Assembly: GCF_900459225.1 (NCBI RefSeq)
Contig: NZ_UHFH01000003.1
Location: forward strand, 1,908,001 to 1,972,000
Source: Streptococcus dysgalactiae subsp. dysgalactiae
GTDB taxonomy: Bacteria > Bacillota > Bacilli > Lactobacillales > Streptococcaceae
Length of the DNA: 64,000 bases
Direction: 5' to 3'
This document shows, piece after piece, positions 45,857 through 55,590 of the stretch. Position 1 is the stretch's first letter; each line of letters begins with the position of its first letter. Made by a program: the position numbers and the translations under genes. The notes below the pieces were generated by a model. That model made no database searches. It was given only the letters and a program-made list of their open reading frames with translations, and was not told the origin of the DNA.

Positions 45857-47305
45857 TTAAAGCATCTTGTTAATATGTTCGATAGATTTGTCACGACCTA
45901 GCAAATAGATTGTATTTGGTAATTCAGGGCCATGCATTTCACCAGAAACAGCAATACGGATTGGCATAAAGAGGTTTTTCCCCTTGATTCCTGTTTCTTT
46001 TTGAACAGCCTTAATTTGTGGGAAAATGTTTTCTGGTTTGAAGTCTTCATCTGACATAGCTTCCAATTTTTCCTTGAAAGCTTTCAAAACCGTCGGAACA
46101 GTTTCACCTGCCATTACTTCTTTTTCAGCTTCTGTCAATTCTGGGAAGTCTGAGAAGAAAAGATCGGTCAGTGAAATAATCTCATCTGCAGATTTTAACT
46201 GTGGTTTGTATAATTCTACTAGCTTCTCAGCTTTTTCAGTCAAACGGCCTGCTTCTTCAAGGAAAGGTTTGCAGAGGGCATAAACTGTTTCAAAATCCGC
46301 ATTTTTTAAGTACTCATTGCTCATCCAATCCATTTTCTTCTGGTCAAAGGCTGCTGGCGACTTGCTGAGACGATTTTCATCAAAAAGGTCAATTAACTGC
46401 TCACGAGAGAAGATTTCCTCTTCTCCGCCAGGATTCCACCCCAAAAATGCAATAAAGTTAAAGACAGCTTCAGGCATATAGCCTTTTTTGCGGTAATCTT
46501 CGATAAATTGGAGAGTATTGGTGTCGCGTTTAGATAATTTTTTCCCTGTGTCAGAATTGATGATAAGGGTCATGTGACCAAAGGCTGGCGCTTCCCAACC
46601 TAGGGCTTCATACACCATCAATTGTTTTGGCGTATTGGCTATATGGTCATCCCCACGGATAACATGTGAAATTTGCATGTCGTGGTCATCTACAACAACC
46701 GCAAAGTTGTAAGTTGGGTAACCATCTTTTTTCTGAATAACCCAGTCACCACCAATATTGCCACCTTCAAACTCAATATCCCCTTTAACCATGTCCGTCC
46801 ATTTGTAAATACCAGCTTCGTTAACAGCTAAACGAACGGTTGGAATAATTCCAGCAGCTTCACGCTCAGCAATATAAGCTGCTTTTTGCTCTTCTGTCAT
46901 GCCAAGAAATTCATTGATGTAGCGTGGTGTCTCACCTGCTGCTTCTTGGCGCTCACGCTCGGCTGCCAATTCGTCTTCTGTCACGTAAGACTTATAGGCC
47001 TTGCCTTCTGCCAATAATTGATCAATGTATTTTTGGTAGAGATCTAGACGTTCTGACTGGCGGTATTGCTCATGGGTTTCTGGGCTTTCATCCCAGTCCA
47101 TACCAAGCCATTTTAAGTTTTCTAATTGCGAACGCTCTCCGTCTTCCACATGACGTTTACGGTCGGTATCTTCAATACGAATGATAAAGGTGCCGCCATG
47201 ATGACGCGCATAAAGGTAGTTAAAGAGCGCTGTACGCGCATTCCCGATGTGTAGTAATCCCGTTGGACTTGGTGCGTAACGCACACGAATTGGTTTTATT
47301 GACAT
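45857..47305 (-). CDS. gltX: Glutamyl-tRNA synthetase
   Basis: Class I aminoacyl-tRNA synthetase, 482 aa from ATG 47303-47305 (AGGAG upstream); the 8-residue longer form is less likely. HIGH-type motif [14 protein letters not shown] near 11-24 and KMSKS equivalent KLSKRD near 251-256. It charges tRNA-Glu and, in bacteria lacking GlnRS, also tRNA-Gln. Extended -10 (TGCTATAAT) lies just upstream. Confidence 0.97.
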   Translation of the reverse strand: MSIKPIRVRYAPSPTGLLHIGNARTALFNYLYARHHGGTFIIRIEDTDRKRHVEDGERSQLENLKWLGMDWDESPETHEQYRQSERLDLYQKYIDQLLAEGKAYKSYVTEDELAAERERQEAAGETPRYINEFLGMTEEQKAAYIAEREAAGIIPTVRLAVNEAGIYKWTDMVKGDIEFEGGNIGGDWVIQKKDGYPTYNFAVVVDDHDMQISHVIRGDDHIANTPKQLMVYEALGWEAPAFGHMTLIINSDTGKKLSKRDTNTLQFIEDYRKKGYMPEAVFNFIAFLGWNPGGEEEIFSREQLIDLFDENRLSKSPAAFDQKKMDWMSNEYLKNADFETVYALCKPFLEEAGRLTEKAEKLVELYKPQLKSADEIISLTDLFFSDFPELTEAEKEVMAGETVPTVLKAFKEKLEAMSDEDFKPENIFPQIKAVQKETGIKGKNLFMPIRIAVSGEMHGPELPNTIYLLGRDKSIEHINKML

Positions 47306-47437
47306 GTGAGTCTCCTGTAACATTTTCAAAATTCAATCGTTTTTATTATAGCACTAATTAGACAAAAAAGGGAGGGGATTTCTCTCTTTCAAATCACAGC
47401 TGTTCTCTCTACCGAGAATCCGTCAGGAATTATCTTG

Positions 47438-48706
47438 TTAGATCACATCTTGAGAAGAACTAACAGGTGCTAGCTGGCGGTTCTTATACACATAAGCAAT
47501 GAGTAAAACACTCAACCCCATAAATAGCATGCTAATCCAGTCTAAAGGAACTAACACCACCAGCCCTGATACCAAAAGACGTGATAGGACAGCGCCAAAC
47601 TGAACATAGGTTCCAATTCCAGACCCAATCATGGCAAGCCTTTCTTCGGGTAAGGTATTCATGATAACAGCATTTAATTTAGGATTAATCATCCCAGAAA
47701 TAATGGTTGTTAAGACAAGGCTACAGTAAAGACCATAAATAAAGTGAAGAAGGAGACTAATAAAAATAAAAGGAGTCATGAGGGTAATCAATTTAACCAA
47801 GAAAAGCAGACGTGTCTCTCTAAACACTGTCATGGCTAAAAAGCCACCTAAAATTGTTCCTGCAATACTAAAGGTTGATAAAAGCGCTAATGTGGTAACA
47901 GGATTAATGACCAGCATCGATTTGTCCTGACTAATGAGGGCTGCGACAAGCAGTGAAATAACTGTAAACAAAGCATTGAGAAAAGGGGCCACTACTAAAC
48001 ATTTACTAATATCAGGATATTTGATGCATTCTTTAGCCGCAATTATCATATTGCACCATAAATCTTTGATAAAACGTGTTTCGTTCTTCTGATCTACTAG
48101 GATTGGGCGTTCCTTAACCAAAGCGTCTAAGGATGGTGCTAAGAACACCATGAAGCAAGCACAGATTCCAAAGGTAGCCGCATTCACAAATGCTAAACTT
48201 CTAAAACTAAACACAGTAACCAAAACAGCGCCAAGAGTCTGGAAACCAATTGAAAAAAGAGACCGTGCTGTCTGGCGAAAAGCGAAACTATCTGCACGGT
48301 CCTCATTGGACACAATACGAAGACTTAGAGGGGTGTAAAGCCCATCCTCGTATTGTCCTGCCAGATCAGATAAGACATTGATGAAAGCCACCACAACGAC
48401 AACCCAGAGGCTTGGTTGAAAACCAATAATAATACCGACAATCAAATAGAGTCCTACTCGAAAAAGTAAGGTCTGGATGATCGTTTTAACCTTATGAACA
48501 GTTTTATCCGCCCAATACCCCATGATAAAACCTGTCAAGTAGGGCAATGCCTCCGAAAGACCAACAATCGAAATGCCAAGCTTGGCATCAGGGAGCTGCA
48601 AGACATAAGCCATTAAGGCTAAATAGTACATTACATCTCCAAAACTGGAAAGCATATCATTGGCGAATACAGCCATAAAGAGCTTATTAGTCAGTAGTTT
48701 TTTCAT
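47438..48706 (-). CDS. Major facilitator superfamily transporter, substrate unknown
   Basis: 422 aa, about 12 membrane helices. N-terminal ANDMLSSFGDVMYYLALMAYVL and the motif-A-like GYWADKTVHKVK at about residues 63-74 place it near the MFS_3/enterobactin-exporter or macrolide-efflux type half of the MFS. It stands alone between gltX and the LiaF-like gene. No substrate can be inferred. Confidence 0.8.
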   Translation of the reverse strand: MKKLLTNKLFMAVFANDMLSSFGDVMYYLALMAYVLQLPDAKLGISIVGLSEALPYLTGFIMGYWADKTVHKVKTIIQTLLFRVGLYLIVGIIIGFQPSLWVVVVVAFINVLSDLAGQYEDGLYTPLSLRIVSNEDRADSFAFRQTARSLFSIGFQTLGAVLVTVFSFRSLAFVNAATFGICACFMVFLAPSLDALVKERPILVDQKNETRFIKDLWCNMIIAAKECIKYPDISKCLVVAPFLNALFTVISLLVAALISQDKSMLVINPVTTLALLSTFSIAGTILGGFLAMTVFRETRLLFLVKLITLMTPFIFISLLLHFIYGLYCSLVLTTIISGMINPKLNAVIMNTLPEERLAMIGSGIGTYVQFGAVLSRLLVSGLVVLVPLDWISMLFMGLSVLLIAYVYKNRQLAPVSSSQDVI

Positions 48707-48800
48707 GAGGTCTCCTTTGTTTAATTTACAGAATTTTTAGATGAATTAGCTGCTAAGAAAAGAGCAGAAAACTGGTCGTCTATTCTACTCTATGAATGGC

Positions 48801-49502
48801 CTAAAGGTAATGAATTTCAATACCTGAAAAGACCAAATCGGCAACGATAACCAAGACTTTTTCCGTTTCTGGTGCTGTAGGAGCTTGATTAACCGAGCTG
48901 AAAACATGATCTCCCACAACCTCTACTCGCCAATGACACGGAAGATAAATGGTTACGTACGAAAAGACGGCATCAACAGTGTAAGTAGCCTGTTCTCCTT
49001 CTATTTCAGCACCATCAAAGTAGACCGTTGCACTTCCCAACAAAACATCTACAGAATCATTTGAAAAATGATTGTCATTAATGTAACGGCTAAAACCGCC
49101 AAAAACCTTGCTCATGCCTTTATTAAGATGTTTAACCATCTTATCATTTTCAAAGGATGTCTGGTTATTATAATATGAAAAGATGGAGTTGCCATAACGA
49201 GAAGGGTTAGTGCCTTTGAAAATCAATGTCAACCCTAAACCAACTAGAATTGTCACCAGCATCAATAACCAGCTGGTGATATTAACCCAATGGAATATAT
49301 CGTTTAACTGGGCAAAACTACAAATAGCCAATACTGTTCCTAAAATAAAATGATGTTTAGCAAGCTGGCTAATGGCTCCAAAGGTCAAAAAGGCAACCCA
49401 TATAACAGTCCAAATAGGTAACTGGGCGAGTCCCAACTGTTCTTTGAAAAGCAAGAACCCTGCTAATAAAATCAATCCAATTCCTAATAATGTGCGTTTC
49501 AT
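48801..49502 (-). CDS. LiaF-like membrane protein (cell-wall-active antibiotics response family)
   Basis: 233 aa: four membrane helices in the first ~95 residues and a soluble C-terminal beta-rich domain (130-233: VDVLLGSATVYFDGAEIEG, VDAVFSYVTIYLP) like the DUF2154 domain of LiaF/VraT. It lies 3 bases after a LytTR regulator without receiver. By analogy with streptococcal LytTR systems it may be a membrane regulator or inhibitor of that protein. Confidence 0.72.
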   Translation of the reverse strand: MKRTLLGIGLILLAGFLLFKEQLGLAQLPIWTVIWVAFLTFGAISQLAKHHFILGTVLAICSFAQLNDIFHWVNITSWLLMLVTILVGLGLTLIFKGTNPSRYGNSIFSYYNNQTSFENDKMVKHLNKGMSKVFGGFSRYINDNHFSNDSVDVLLGSATVYFDGAEIEGEQATYTVDAVFSYVTIYLPCHWRVEVVGDHVFSSVNQAPTAPETEKVLVIVADLVFSGIEIHYL

Positions 49503-49505
49503 ATG

Positions 49506-49952
49506 TTACCTCATTTCCCTAAGCTTCTCTTTCAATAATTGATAATAGTGGCGTGACACATGGACCTGTTTATGGGTCTCGTAAAAACAAATACGGCTTG
49601 TCCCTGAGAAAGATTTTTCCAAGGCATAAATGCAGCTTGTATTGACAATAGTCGCCTTAGCCACACGACAGAAAGTCGTCGGAAGATAAGCCTCTAATTC
49701 ATATAACTTGAGTTTGACTTCATAAGCATTGTCTTTTGTATGGCCAAAAATTTTAGACCCATCTGTCTCAAATAAGAGAATATCGGAAAGAGCTAAAAAA
49801 TATTCATTGTTGTCCTTGTAAAAAATCAGGGGCTGGCGCTCCAGTTGGAGAAGCGCCTGCTGAAGTTGAAGAACCTGCTCTGTGACCTGTGCTGCTTTAA
49901 TGTTGACTTCAATATTCTCACAGGACGCATCTAATTCAATCACAATCTTCAT
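49506..49952 (-). CDS. Stand-alone LytTR-domain transcription regulator
   Basis: 148 aa. LytTR DNA-binding domain covers about 45-148 (EYFLALSDILLFETDGSKIFGHT, FCRVAKATIVNTSCIYALEKS); there is no receiver domain, only a short N-terminal helix. Such short LytTR proteins are usually paired with a membrane inhibitor (HdrRM, BrsRM types). TGTTATAAT lies about 65 bases upstream. Targets unknown. Confidence 0.85.
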   Translation of the reverse strand: MKIVIELDASCENIEVNIKAAQVTEQVLQLQQALLQLERQPLIFYKDNNEYFLALSDILLFETDGSKIFGHTKDNAYEVKLKLYELEAYLPTTFCRVAKATIVNTSCIYALEKSFSGTSRICFYETHKQVHVSRHYYQLLKEKLREMR

Positions 49953-50157
49953 TGGGCACCTCCCTTCCCTGTCCTAAGAAACATTTAATCTAGTCATCAC
50001 CTTTGTTACTCTATTATAACAAGCTTTGACCTGAATACAAGAGCATTTAGGTAAGTGGTCTATTTTTCAACCTAATTGGTTAAAACCAATCCCTAAAACA
50101 ACACAGACACTTACTACTGCTGAGCTATGGTATTTCTTAAACCCCTTGTCAATCAAA

Positions 50158-50176
50158 AAAGCCCCAGAAGGGCTTA
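50158..50176 (-). terminator. Terminator after the carbonic anhydrase gene
   Basis: Short stem AAGCCC/GGGCTT followed by TTTTTT on the minus strand. Confidence 0.7.
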
Positions 50177-50237
50177 TCTATTAGGTATGACTAACGGAAG
50201 GTAAAAAAGACACTACACTTTAGAAAGCCAAGCTTAT

Positions 50238-50732
50238 TTACACCACAGGTGTCATGCGTCCAGTGTCCACATCATAGACAGCTCCATTGATTACCACATC
50301 ATCAGGAATCAAAGGAGACTGACGCAAAATAGCCATATCTTCTCTGACACTTGCCTCCACGTTTGTAAAAGGCAGAAAATCTCTATCGCCTACCTCAACG
50401 CCTAAGCTATCTCGAAGCTGCCTCGCAAAACCTTCATTAGTAAAGGTTTGCGCCCCACAGTCTGTATGATGCAAAACTACAATTTCGCGCGTTCCCATTT
50501 GCTGCTGAGAAATAACCAGCGACCGAATCATATCCTCTGTCACACGCCCACCCGCATTCCGTAAAATATGGGCATCTCCAAGGGCGAGGCCCAATGCTTG
50601 TGCCACGTGCAACCGCGAATCCATACAAGTCACTATGGCCACTCGCGTTTTAGGTTTTAGAGGTAAATGTGCTGTGCCGTGCAAAGCTACATAAGCTTCG
50701 TTAGCTGATAAAAAATGGTCAAAATAAGACAT
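50238..50732 (-). CDS. Beta-class carbonic anhydrase
   Basis: Zinc enzyme hydrating CO2; 164 aa, the short beta type of Gram-positives. Zinc ligands in CMDSRL (Cys36, Asp38) and HHTDCGA (His88, Cys91). Helps supply bicarbonate for biosynthesis under low CO2. Monocistronic. Confidence 0.93.
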   Translation of the reverse strand: MSYFDHFLSANEAYVALHGTAHLPLKPKTRVAIVTCMDSRLHVAQALGLALGDAHILRNAGGRVTEDMIRSLVISQQQMGTREIVVLHHTDCGAQTFTNEGFARQLRDSLGVEVGDRDFLPFTNVEASVREDMAILRQSPLIPDDVVINGAVYDVDTGRMTPVV

Positions 50733-50920
50733 GCCTAAACTCCTTTTGAAAAATAGTAGAGCTATCTTAGATAGTAGTCTGTCTATCTTAACATCTTTTA
50801 GTAGAAATAGCTGGATTAACCTCTTATACGGTCGATATCGTTCGGAAAGTTAAAAAAAACAAATGATTTGGATACTTTCTTGACAAGGTTCCTCCTCACT
50901 TGCTCTTGCTTTCTAATTTT

Positions 50921-52282
50921 CTAGCCAAAAACGGCCTTTAAAACCTGACCGACTGTTGTTACACCCACCACTTCAATATCATTAGGAATACTGATGCCCT
51001 GCAGAGCATTTTTAGGGGCGTAAATTTTAGTAAAACCAAGCTTGGCTGCTTCATTAATCCGTTGTTCGATACGGGTCACCCGCCGAATCTCACCAGTCAA
51101 TCCAACCTCTCCTAAGAAAGCTTCTTGAGGGTTGGTTGGTTTTTCCTTATAACTAGATGCGATGGCCACGGCTACAGCTAAATCAATGGCAGGTTCGTCT
51201 AGTTTGACACCACCAGCCGACTTGAGGTAAGCATCTTGATTTTGCAAGAGAAGCCCACAGCGTTTTTCTAAAACTGCCATGATTAGGCTCACACGATTGA
51301 AATCAAGTCCCGTAGTGGTTCGTCTAGCATTGCCAAAAACGGTTGGGGTGACCAAAGATTGGACTTCCGCTAAAATTGAACGACTGCCTTCCATGGTCAC
51401 CACAATGGCGGATCCTGTAGCACCATCTAATCGCTCTTCAAGAAAGACCTGACTTGGATTTAAGACCTCAACAAGTCCAGCTGATTGCATTTCAAAAATA
51501 CCGATCTCGTTGGTAGAGCCAAAACGGTTTTTCACCGCCCGCAGGATGCGAAAGGTGTGATGCCTTTCTCCTTCAAAATAGAGAACGGTATCCACCATGT
51601 GTTCTAACATACGGGGACCAGCCAAGGTTCCTTCCTTGGTAACATGTCCCACAATAAAGGTTGCAATGTTGTTAGTCTTTGCAAGTTGCATCAATTCGGC
51701 AGTGACTTCTCTCACCTGACTAACAGATCCTTGAACACCTGTAATATCAGGACTCATGATGGTTTGGATAGAATCAATAATCAAAAAATCTGGATTCAGG
51801 TTTTCAATCTCTGTACGAATGGCCTGCATATTGGTTTCAGCATAGAGGTAAAATTCATTGTCAATATCCCCCAGACGCTCACTCCGCAGTTTAATCTGCT
51901 CTGCTGATTCTTCTCCAGAAACATACAGAACAGTTCCCTTATTAGCTAGCTGCGTGGATACTTGCAGGAGTAAGGTGGACTTCCCAATACCTGGATCGCC
52001 ACCAATTAAAATCAAGCTCCCCGGAACGACACCACCACCGAGGACACGGTTAAACTCTGCCATATCGGTCTGTGTCCGATGATAGTTGATATTGTCCACA
52101 TCTTTTAATTTAACGGGCTTACTTTTCTCACCTGTCAAACTAACACGAGCATTTTTAATCTCTTTGACCTCAACTTCTTCCACAAAGGAAGACCAGGCCG
52201 AGCAGTTTGGGCAACGCCCTAAATATTTGGGTGACTGATATCCACATTCTTGACAAATGAAGGTTGCTTTTTTCTTTGCTAT
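50921..52282 (-). CDS. radA: DNA repair protein RadA, apparent AUA start
   Basis: 453 aa, the normal RadA length only if translation starts at ATA (52280-52282); the first in-frame ATG-type start would remove the zinc finger. From ATA the sequence reads (M)[17 protein letters not shown] with CxxC...CPNC. AAGGGGGAG ends 6 bases before the ATA. Walker [11 protein letters not shown] near 95-104, RadA-specific KNRFG near 256-260, and C-terminal Lon-like domain. Branch migration helicase in recombination and competence. Confidence 0.92.
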   Translation of the reverse strand: MAKKKATFICQECGYQSPKYLGRCPNCSAWSSFVEEVEVKEIKNARVSLTGEKSKPVKLKDVDNINYHRTQTDMAEFNRVLGGGVVPGSLILIGGDPGIGKSTLLLQVSTQLANKGTVLYVSGEESAEQIKLRSERLGDIDNEFYLYAETNMQAIRTEIENLNPDFLIIDSIQTIMSPDITGVQGSVSQVREVTAELMQLAKTNNIATFIVGHVTKEGTLAGPRMLEHMVDTVLYFEGERHHTFRILRAVKNRFGSTNEIGIFEMQSAGLVEVLNPSQVFLEERLDGATGSAIVVTMEGSRSILAEVQSLVTPTVFGNARRTTTGLDFNRVSLIMAVLEKRCGLLLQNQDAYLKSAGGVKLDEPAIDLAVAVAIASSYKEKPTNPQEAFLGEVGLTGEIRRVTRIEQRINEAAKLGFTKIYAPKNALQGISIPNDIEVVGVTTVGQVLKAVFG

Positions 52283-52364
52283 GGTACTCTCCCCCTTGAT
52301 AAAATCAACAAGCTAGTCCTGTTGCATTAAGTAACAGGACCCTATTGGCTATAACACAACTTTC

Positions 52365-52820
52365 TTATTTTCCGGTAGAACCAAAACCACCTGTTCGTTC
52401 ACCGCTGGCTTGATCACCATCAGCAATCAAGAAAGGCATGAAAACACCTTGAATAATGCGCTCACCAACTGCCAGTGTAACCGGTTGGTCCGTAATGTTT
52501 TGCATCTGCGCAAAAATATGCCCTTCATTAGCATCATTTCCATAGTAATCCCCATCGATAACTCCAACGGAATTAATTAAAATCAACCCTTTTTTCCGAG
52601 GATTTGACGAACGGTCATAGAGGTAAAGTACTTCGCCATCTTGCATATAGGCTTTAACGCCTGTTGGCACCAACTTAATCTCTCCTGGTGCAATGGTTAC
52701 GGCCTCAGCAACAGACAAGTCATAACCAGCCGCATGCGCTGTCTCACGTTTTGGTAATAGGTCCTTATTGGTAAATCCTGATATAAGCTCAAACCCACGA
52801 ATCTTAGTCATCTTTTTCAT
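52365..52820 (-). CDS. dut: Deoxyuridine 5'-triphosphate nucleotidohydrolase
   Basis: Trimeric dUTPase, 151 aa, removing dUTP and supplying dUMP. Motifs include AHAAGYDLSVAE near 28-39, YDRSSNPRKKG near 69-79, GVIDGDYYG near 86-94 and the C-terminal ERTGGFGSTGK arm. Two ATGs, 9 bases apart, could start it; the second has better spacing to AAGGA. Upstream of radA. Confidence 0.92.
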   Translation of the reverse strand: MKKMTKIRGFELISGFTNKDLLPKRETAHAAGYDLSVAEAVTIAPGEIKLVPTGVKAYMQDGEVLYLYDRSSNPRKKGLILINSVGVIDGDYYGNDANEGHIFAQMQNITDQPVTLAVGERIIQGVFMPFLIADGDQASGERTGGFGSTGK

Positions 52821-52874
52821 ATCCTTTCAAGTCAATCATATCCTCTTATTATAGAATATTCGCAAAAGAATAGC

Positions 52875-52904
52875 AAAAAAGCGGTCGACTTTAAGCTGAC
52901 CGCT
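52875..52904 (-). terminator. queH terminator
   Basis: AGCGGTC/GACCGCT stem with an 11-nt loop, followed by TTTTTTG on the minus strand. Confidence 0.8.
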
Positions 52905-52919
52905 CTTTAAAGCATATTA

Positions 52920-53687
52920 TCACATCTCTTCCCCCCGATAACTAAAGCGGATGTGGGGGAAATCATTATCCAAATCCTTGTCTGCCATAAAAGCTTTGGC
53001 ATCTTTTTTCACTTGAATCAAGTCAATGCCCTGCATTTTGGCAGCGTAGACACAGCCACAATAGCATTGGCGGTAAATATCATACTCCTCACACATTTCA
53101 ACGGATCTGCGATAACCGTTGTTTTTCTTGAAATCACTTGGCAGATATTTGGTGGTGTAAACCTTTTGCACATCGATACCCACATCATTAATGATTTGCG
53201 AATTTTTATGAGGACTGATGGTTAGGGCACTGGCAAAGTAGTCAAAACCAAGTTCCACTGCTTTTTGAGCGGTCTTGTCTAATCGGTAATCAAAACAGAC
53301 ACGGCAACGATCCCCACCTTCTGGTTCCTCTTCTAAGCCTCGCACTTGTCGAACGTACTCATTGGGGACATAGTCCGCTTCGAGAAACTGAACAGTATTG
53401 CCTGTTTTAGCGTTGAACTCAGAGACAAACTGTTGTGTCACATAAGCTCTACGATGGTATTCGTCCTTAGGGTGAATGTTAGAATTGGCAAAGTAAACCG
53501 TAATGTCAGCAAACTGCGTCAGGTATTCTAGAGTGTAAGTGGAGCAAGGGGCACAGCAGACGTGCATTAAAATACTGGGACGCACGGATTCTTTCGCCCA
53601 AGCCTTGGTCATCTGCTGCATGACCCTGTCATAATTTATCTTTTGATTGGGATTCATGTTAGCGAGAATCTCTTGTAAATCAATCAT
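52920..53687 (-). CDS. queH: Epoxyqueuosine reductase QueH
   Basis: Last step of queuosine tRNA modification (non-orthologous to QueG); 255 aa, DUF208. Iron-sulfur/zinc cysteines in HVCCAPCSTYTLEYL near 43-57, GGDRCRVCFDYRL near 127-139 and QCYCGCVYA near 210-218. Monocistronic. Confidence 0.93.
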   Translation of the reverse strand: MIDLQEILANMNPNQKINYDRVMQQMTKAWAKESVRPSILMHVCCAPCSTYTLEYLTQFADITVYFANSNIHPKDEYHRRAYVTQQFVSEFNAKTGNTVQFLEADYVPNEYVRQVRGLEEEPEGGDRCRVCFDYRLDKTAQKAVELGFDYFASALTISPHKNSQIINDVGIDVQKVYTTKYLPSDFKKNNGYRRSVEMCEEYDIYRQCYCGCVYAAKMQGIDLIQVKKDAKAFMADKDLDNDFPHIRFSYRGEEM

Positions 53688-53769
53688 TGTTGCTACTTTC
53701 TAGTTGTTTTTTCTCTTGCTTGCTATTATACCACACCAATCAAAAAAGCTTGACTGCTTTATTGATAAG

Positions 53770-53797
53770 CAAAAAAACTCCGCTAAGAAGCGGAGCT
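53770..53797 (-). terminator. Terminator of the ABC exporter operon
   Basis: Stem AGCTCCGC/GCGGAGTT with a 6-nt loop, then TTTTT on the minus strand, 9 bases after the last ABC gene. Confidence 0.85.
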
Positions 53798-53805
53798 GAT
53801 ATCAT

Positions 53806-55590
53806 CTATTCAAAGACAAATTGATTGTGATACAATTCAGCATAAAAGCCTTTTTGATGCAATAATTCCTGATGGTTTCCTTGCTCAATGATCTTACCAT
53901 CCTTGAGAACAATAATTTGATCTGCATTTAAAATGGTTTTGAGGCGGTGAGCAATGACAAAGCTGGTTCGACCTGCTACGATAGCTTCCATGGCCCGTTG
54001 AATTTTACTTTCGGTAACCGTATCAACATTTGAAGTGGCTTCATCCAAAATCAACACTTCAGGATCAGTAAGCAGGGTTCTGGCAATAGAAATTAACTGC
54101 TTTTGACCTGTTGAAAAGACGTTGTCATCATCTGAGACATAGGTATTGTACCCTTCTGGTAAGGACATGATAAAGTCATGAATATGGGTTGCACGCGCAG
54201 CAGTTTCAACCATGTCTTGACTAATGGTCTGATCGCCAAAACGAATATTATCGGCAATGGTTCCTGAAAAAAGAACAGACTCTTGCAACACAATCCCAAC
54301 CTTCTGACGGAGACTATCCAAATCGTAGTCACGAATATCACGACCATCAAAGGTAATCGAACCTGCATCCACATCGTAGAAACGGTTAATCAAGTTCATA
54401 ATGGTGGTCTTTCCAGAACCTGTCGGTCCAACCACGGCAATCATTTTGCCCTTGGGTGCCACAATAGACACATCTGATAAGACTTTTTGCCCAGGAAGGT
54501 AACCAAAATCAACGTGATTGATGGCCACTGCTTCTTTTAAGCTGGTAAATGCTGGTGCATTTTGTGGACGAACTTCTTCGGTCTCATCAAACATTTCTTG
54601 AATACGGTGAGCACCGGTAAAGGCCAACTGTAATTCTCCCCAACTAGATGCAATTTGCATCATGGGTTGATAATATTGTTGCGAATACTGAACAAAAGTC
54701 ACCACCAAACCTAGAGCTGCGGCAGCTTGTATGGATTTGTCGTTGAGGACAATTGCTGAACCAGCAAAAATCACGATAGCTGTGTTAACCAGGCTCATCC
54801 CATTCATGACTGGGAACAACAGCCCTGAGAACAGACGCCCTTTGAAGGTTGCCTGCCGAACCTTCTCATTGTGTTCCAAAAAACCTGCAACCGTTTCTTC
54901 TTGAACACCCTGTACAATAATCGCTTTTTGGCCAGAAATTTTTTCGTCCATGTAAGCATTTAAGGCACTAACCTCTTGCTGTTGAATATTGGTGTATTTT
55001 CTTGCCAAACGAATGATAATGACTAGGAAAATAAGAGCAACTGGGGTTGAAGCCATGGCTAGCAAAGCCAAGCGGCTATCTTGCCTAAACATCATCCAGA
55101 CCAAGCCGATGTAAAGGGCAATATTAGTTACTACTTGAACCAAAGATTGGTTCAGCGAGTTTTGAATATTATCCAAATCGCTTGTGAAACGAGAAAGAAT
55201 ATCCCCATCTTTATGACGGTCAAAAAAGGCAACCGTCAATCGTTCTAATTTGCCAAATAAACCCTTGCGCATGCGGTTGGTTGAATGGGCTACAATACGC
55301 GTAAACAAGAAACTGTAAATCAAGTTAGCTAAAACGGTAAAGATATAAGCCATTAGTAACTTGAACATCACAGCATTAAAAGCAGATAAATCAGTACTAA
55401 AATGCGTCTGTCCACTCATCTTAGCAACATAATAAGCTTGTCCTATTTTCCCCAATTCGGTCAAGGAATCGCCTAAAAAGACAGGCGCCTTAACCTGCAA
55501 GTAAGTTGCCAGAATAATAGCAGCAGCAATCACTACAAATGATATCCGGTAACGTTTAAAATAAAACCAGAAAAAACGCGCTGTCTTCAT
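53806..55590 (-). CDS. Multidrug ABC exporter half, catalytic Walker B but degenerate signature
   Basis: 594 aa: six-helix transmembrane domain (about 10-320), nucleotide-binding domain (345-580). Walker [12 protein letters not shown], Walker B ILDEATS with catalytic Glu, H-loop IAHRL, but the signature reads VFSTGQKQ instead of LSGGQ. It overlaps the other half by 1 base. Together they form a heterodimeric exporter of the LmrCD/BmrCD/PatAB type with one degenerate ATP site. Substrate not known. Confidence 0.92.
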   Translation of the reverse strand: MKTARFFWFYFKRYRISFVVIAAAIILATYLQVKAPVFLGDSLTELGKIGQAYYVAKMSGQTHFSTDLSAFNAVMFKLLMAYIFTVLANLIYSFLFTRIVAHSTNRMRKGLFGKLERLTVAFFDRHKDGDILSRFTSDLDNIQNSLNQSLVQVVTNIALYIGLVWMMFRQDSRLALLAMASTPVALIFLVIIIRLARKYTNIQQQEVSALNAYMDEKISGQKAIIVQGVQEETVAGFLEHNEKVRQATFKGRLFSGLLFPVMNGMSLVNTAIVIFAGSAIVLNDKSIQAAAALGLVVTFVQYSQQYYQPMMQIASSWGELQLAFTGAHRIQEMFDETEEVRPQNAPAFTSLKEAVAINHVDFGYLPGQKVLSDVSIVAPKGKMIAVVGPTGSGKTTIMNLINRFYDVDAGSITFDGRDIRDYDLDSLRQKVGIVLQESVLFSGTIADNIRFGDQTISQDMVETAARATHIHDFIMSLPEGYNTYVSDDDNVFSTGQKQLISIARTLLTDPEVLILDEATSNVDTVTESKIQRAMEAIVAGRTSFVIAHRLKTILNADQIIVLKDGKIIEQGNHQELLHQKGFYAELYHNQFVFE

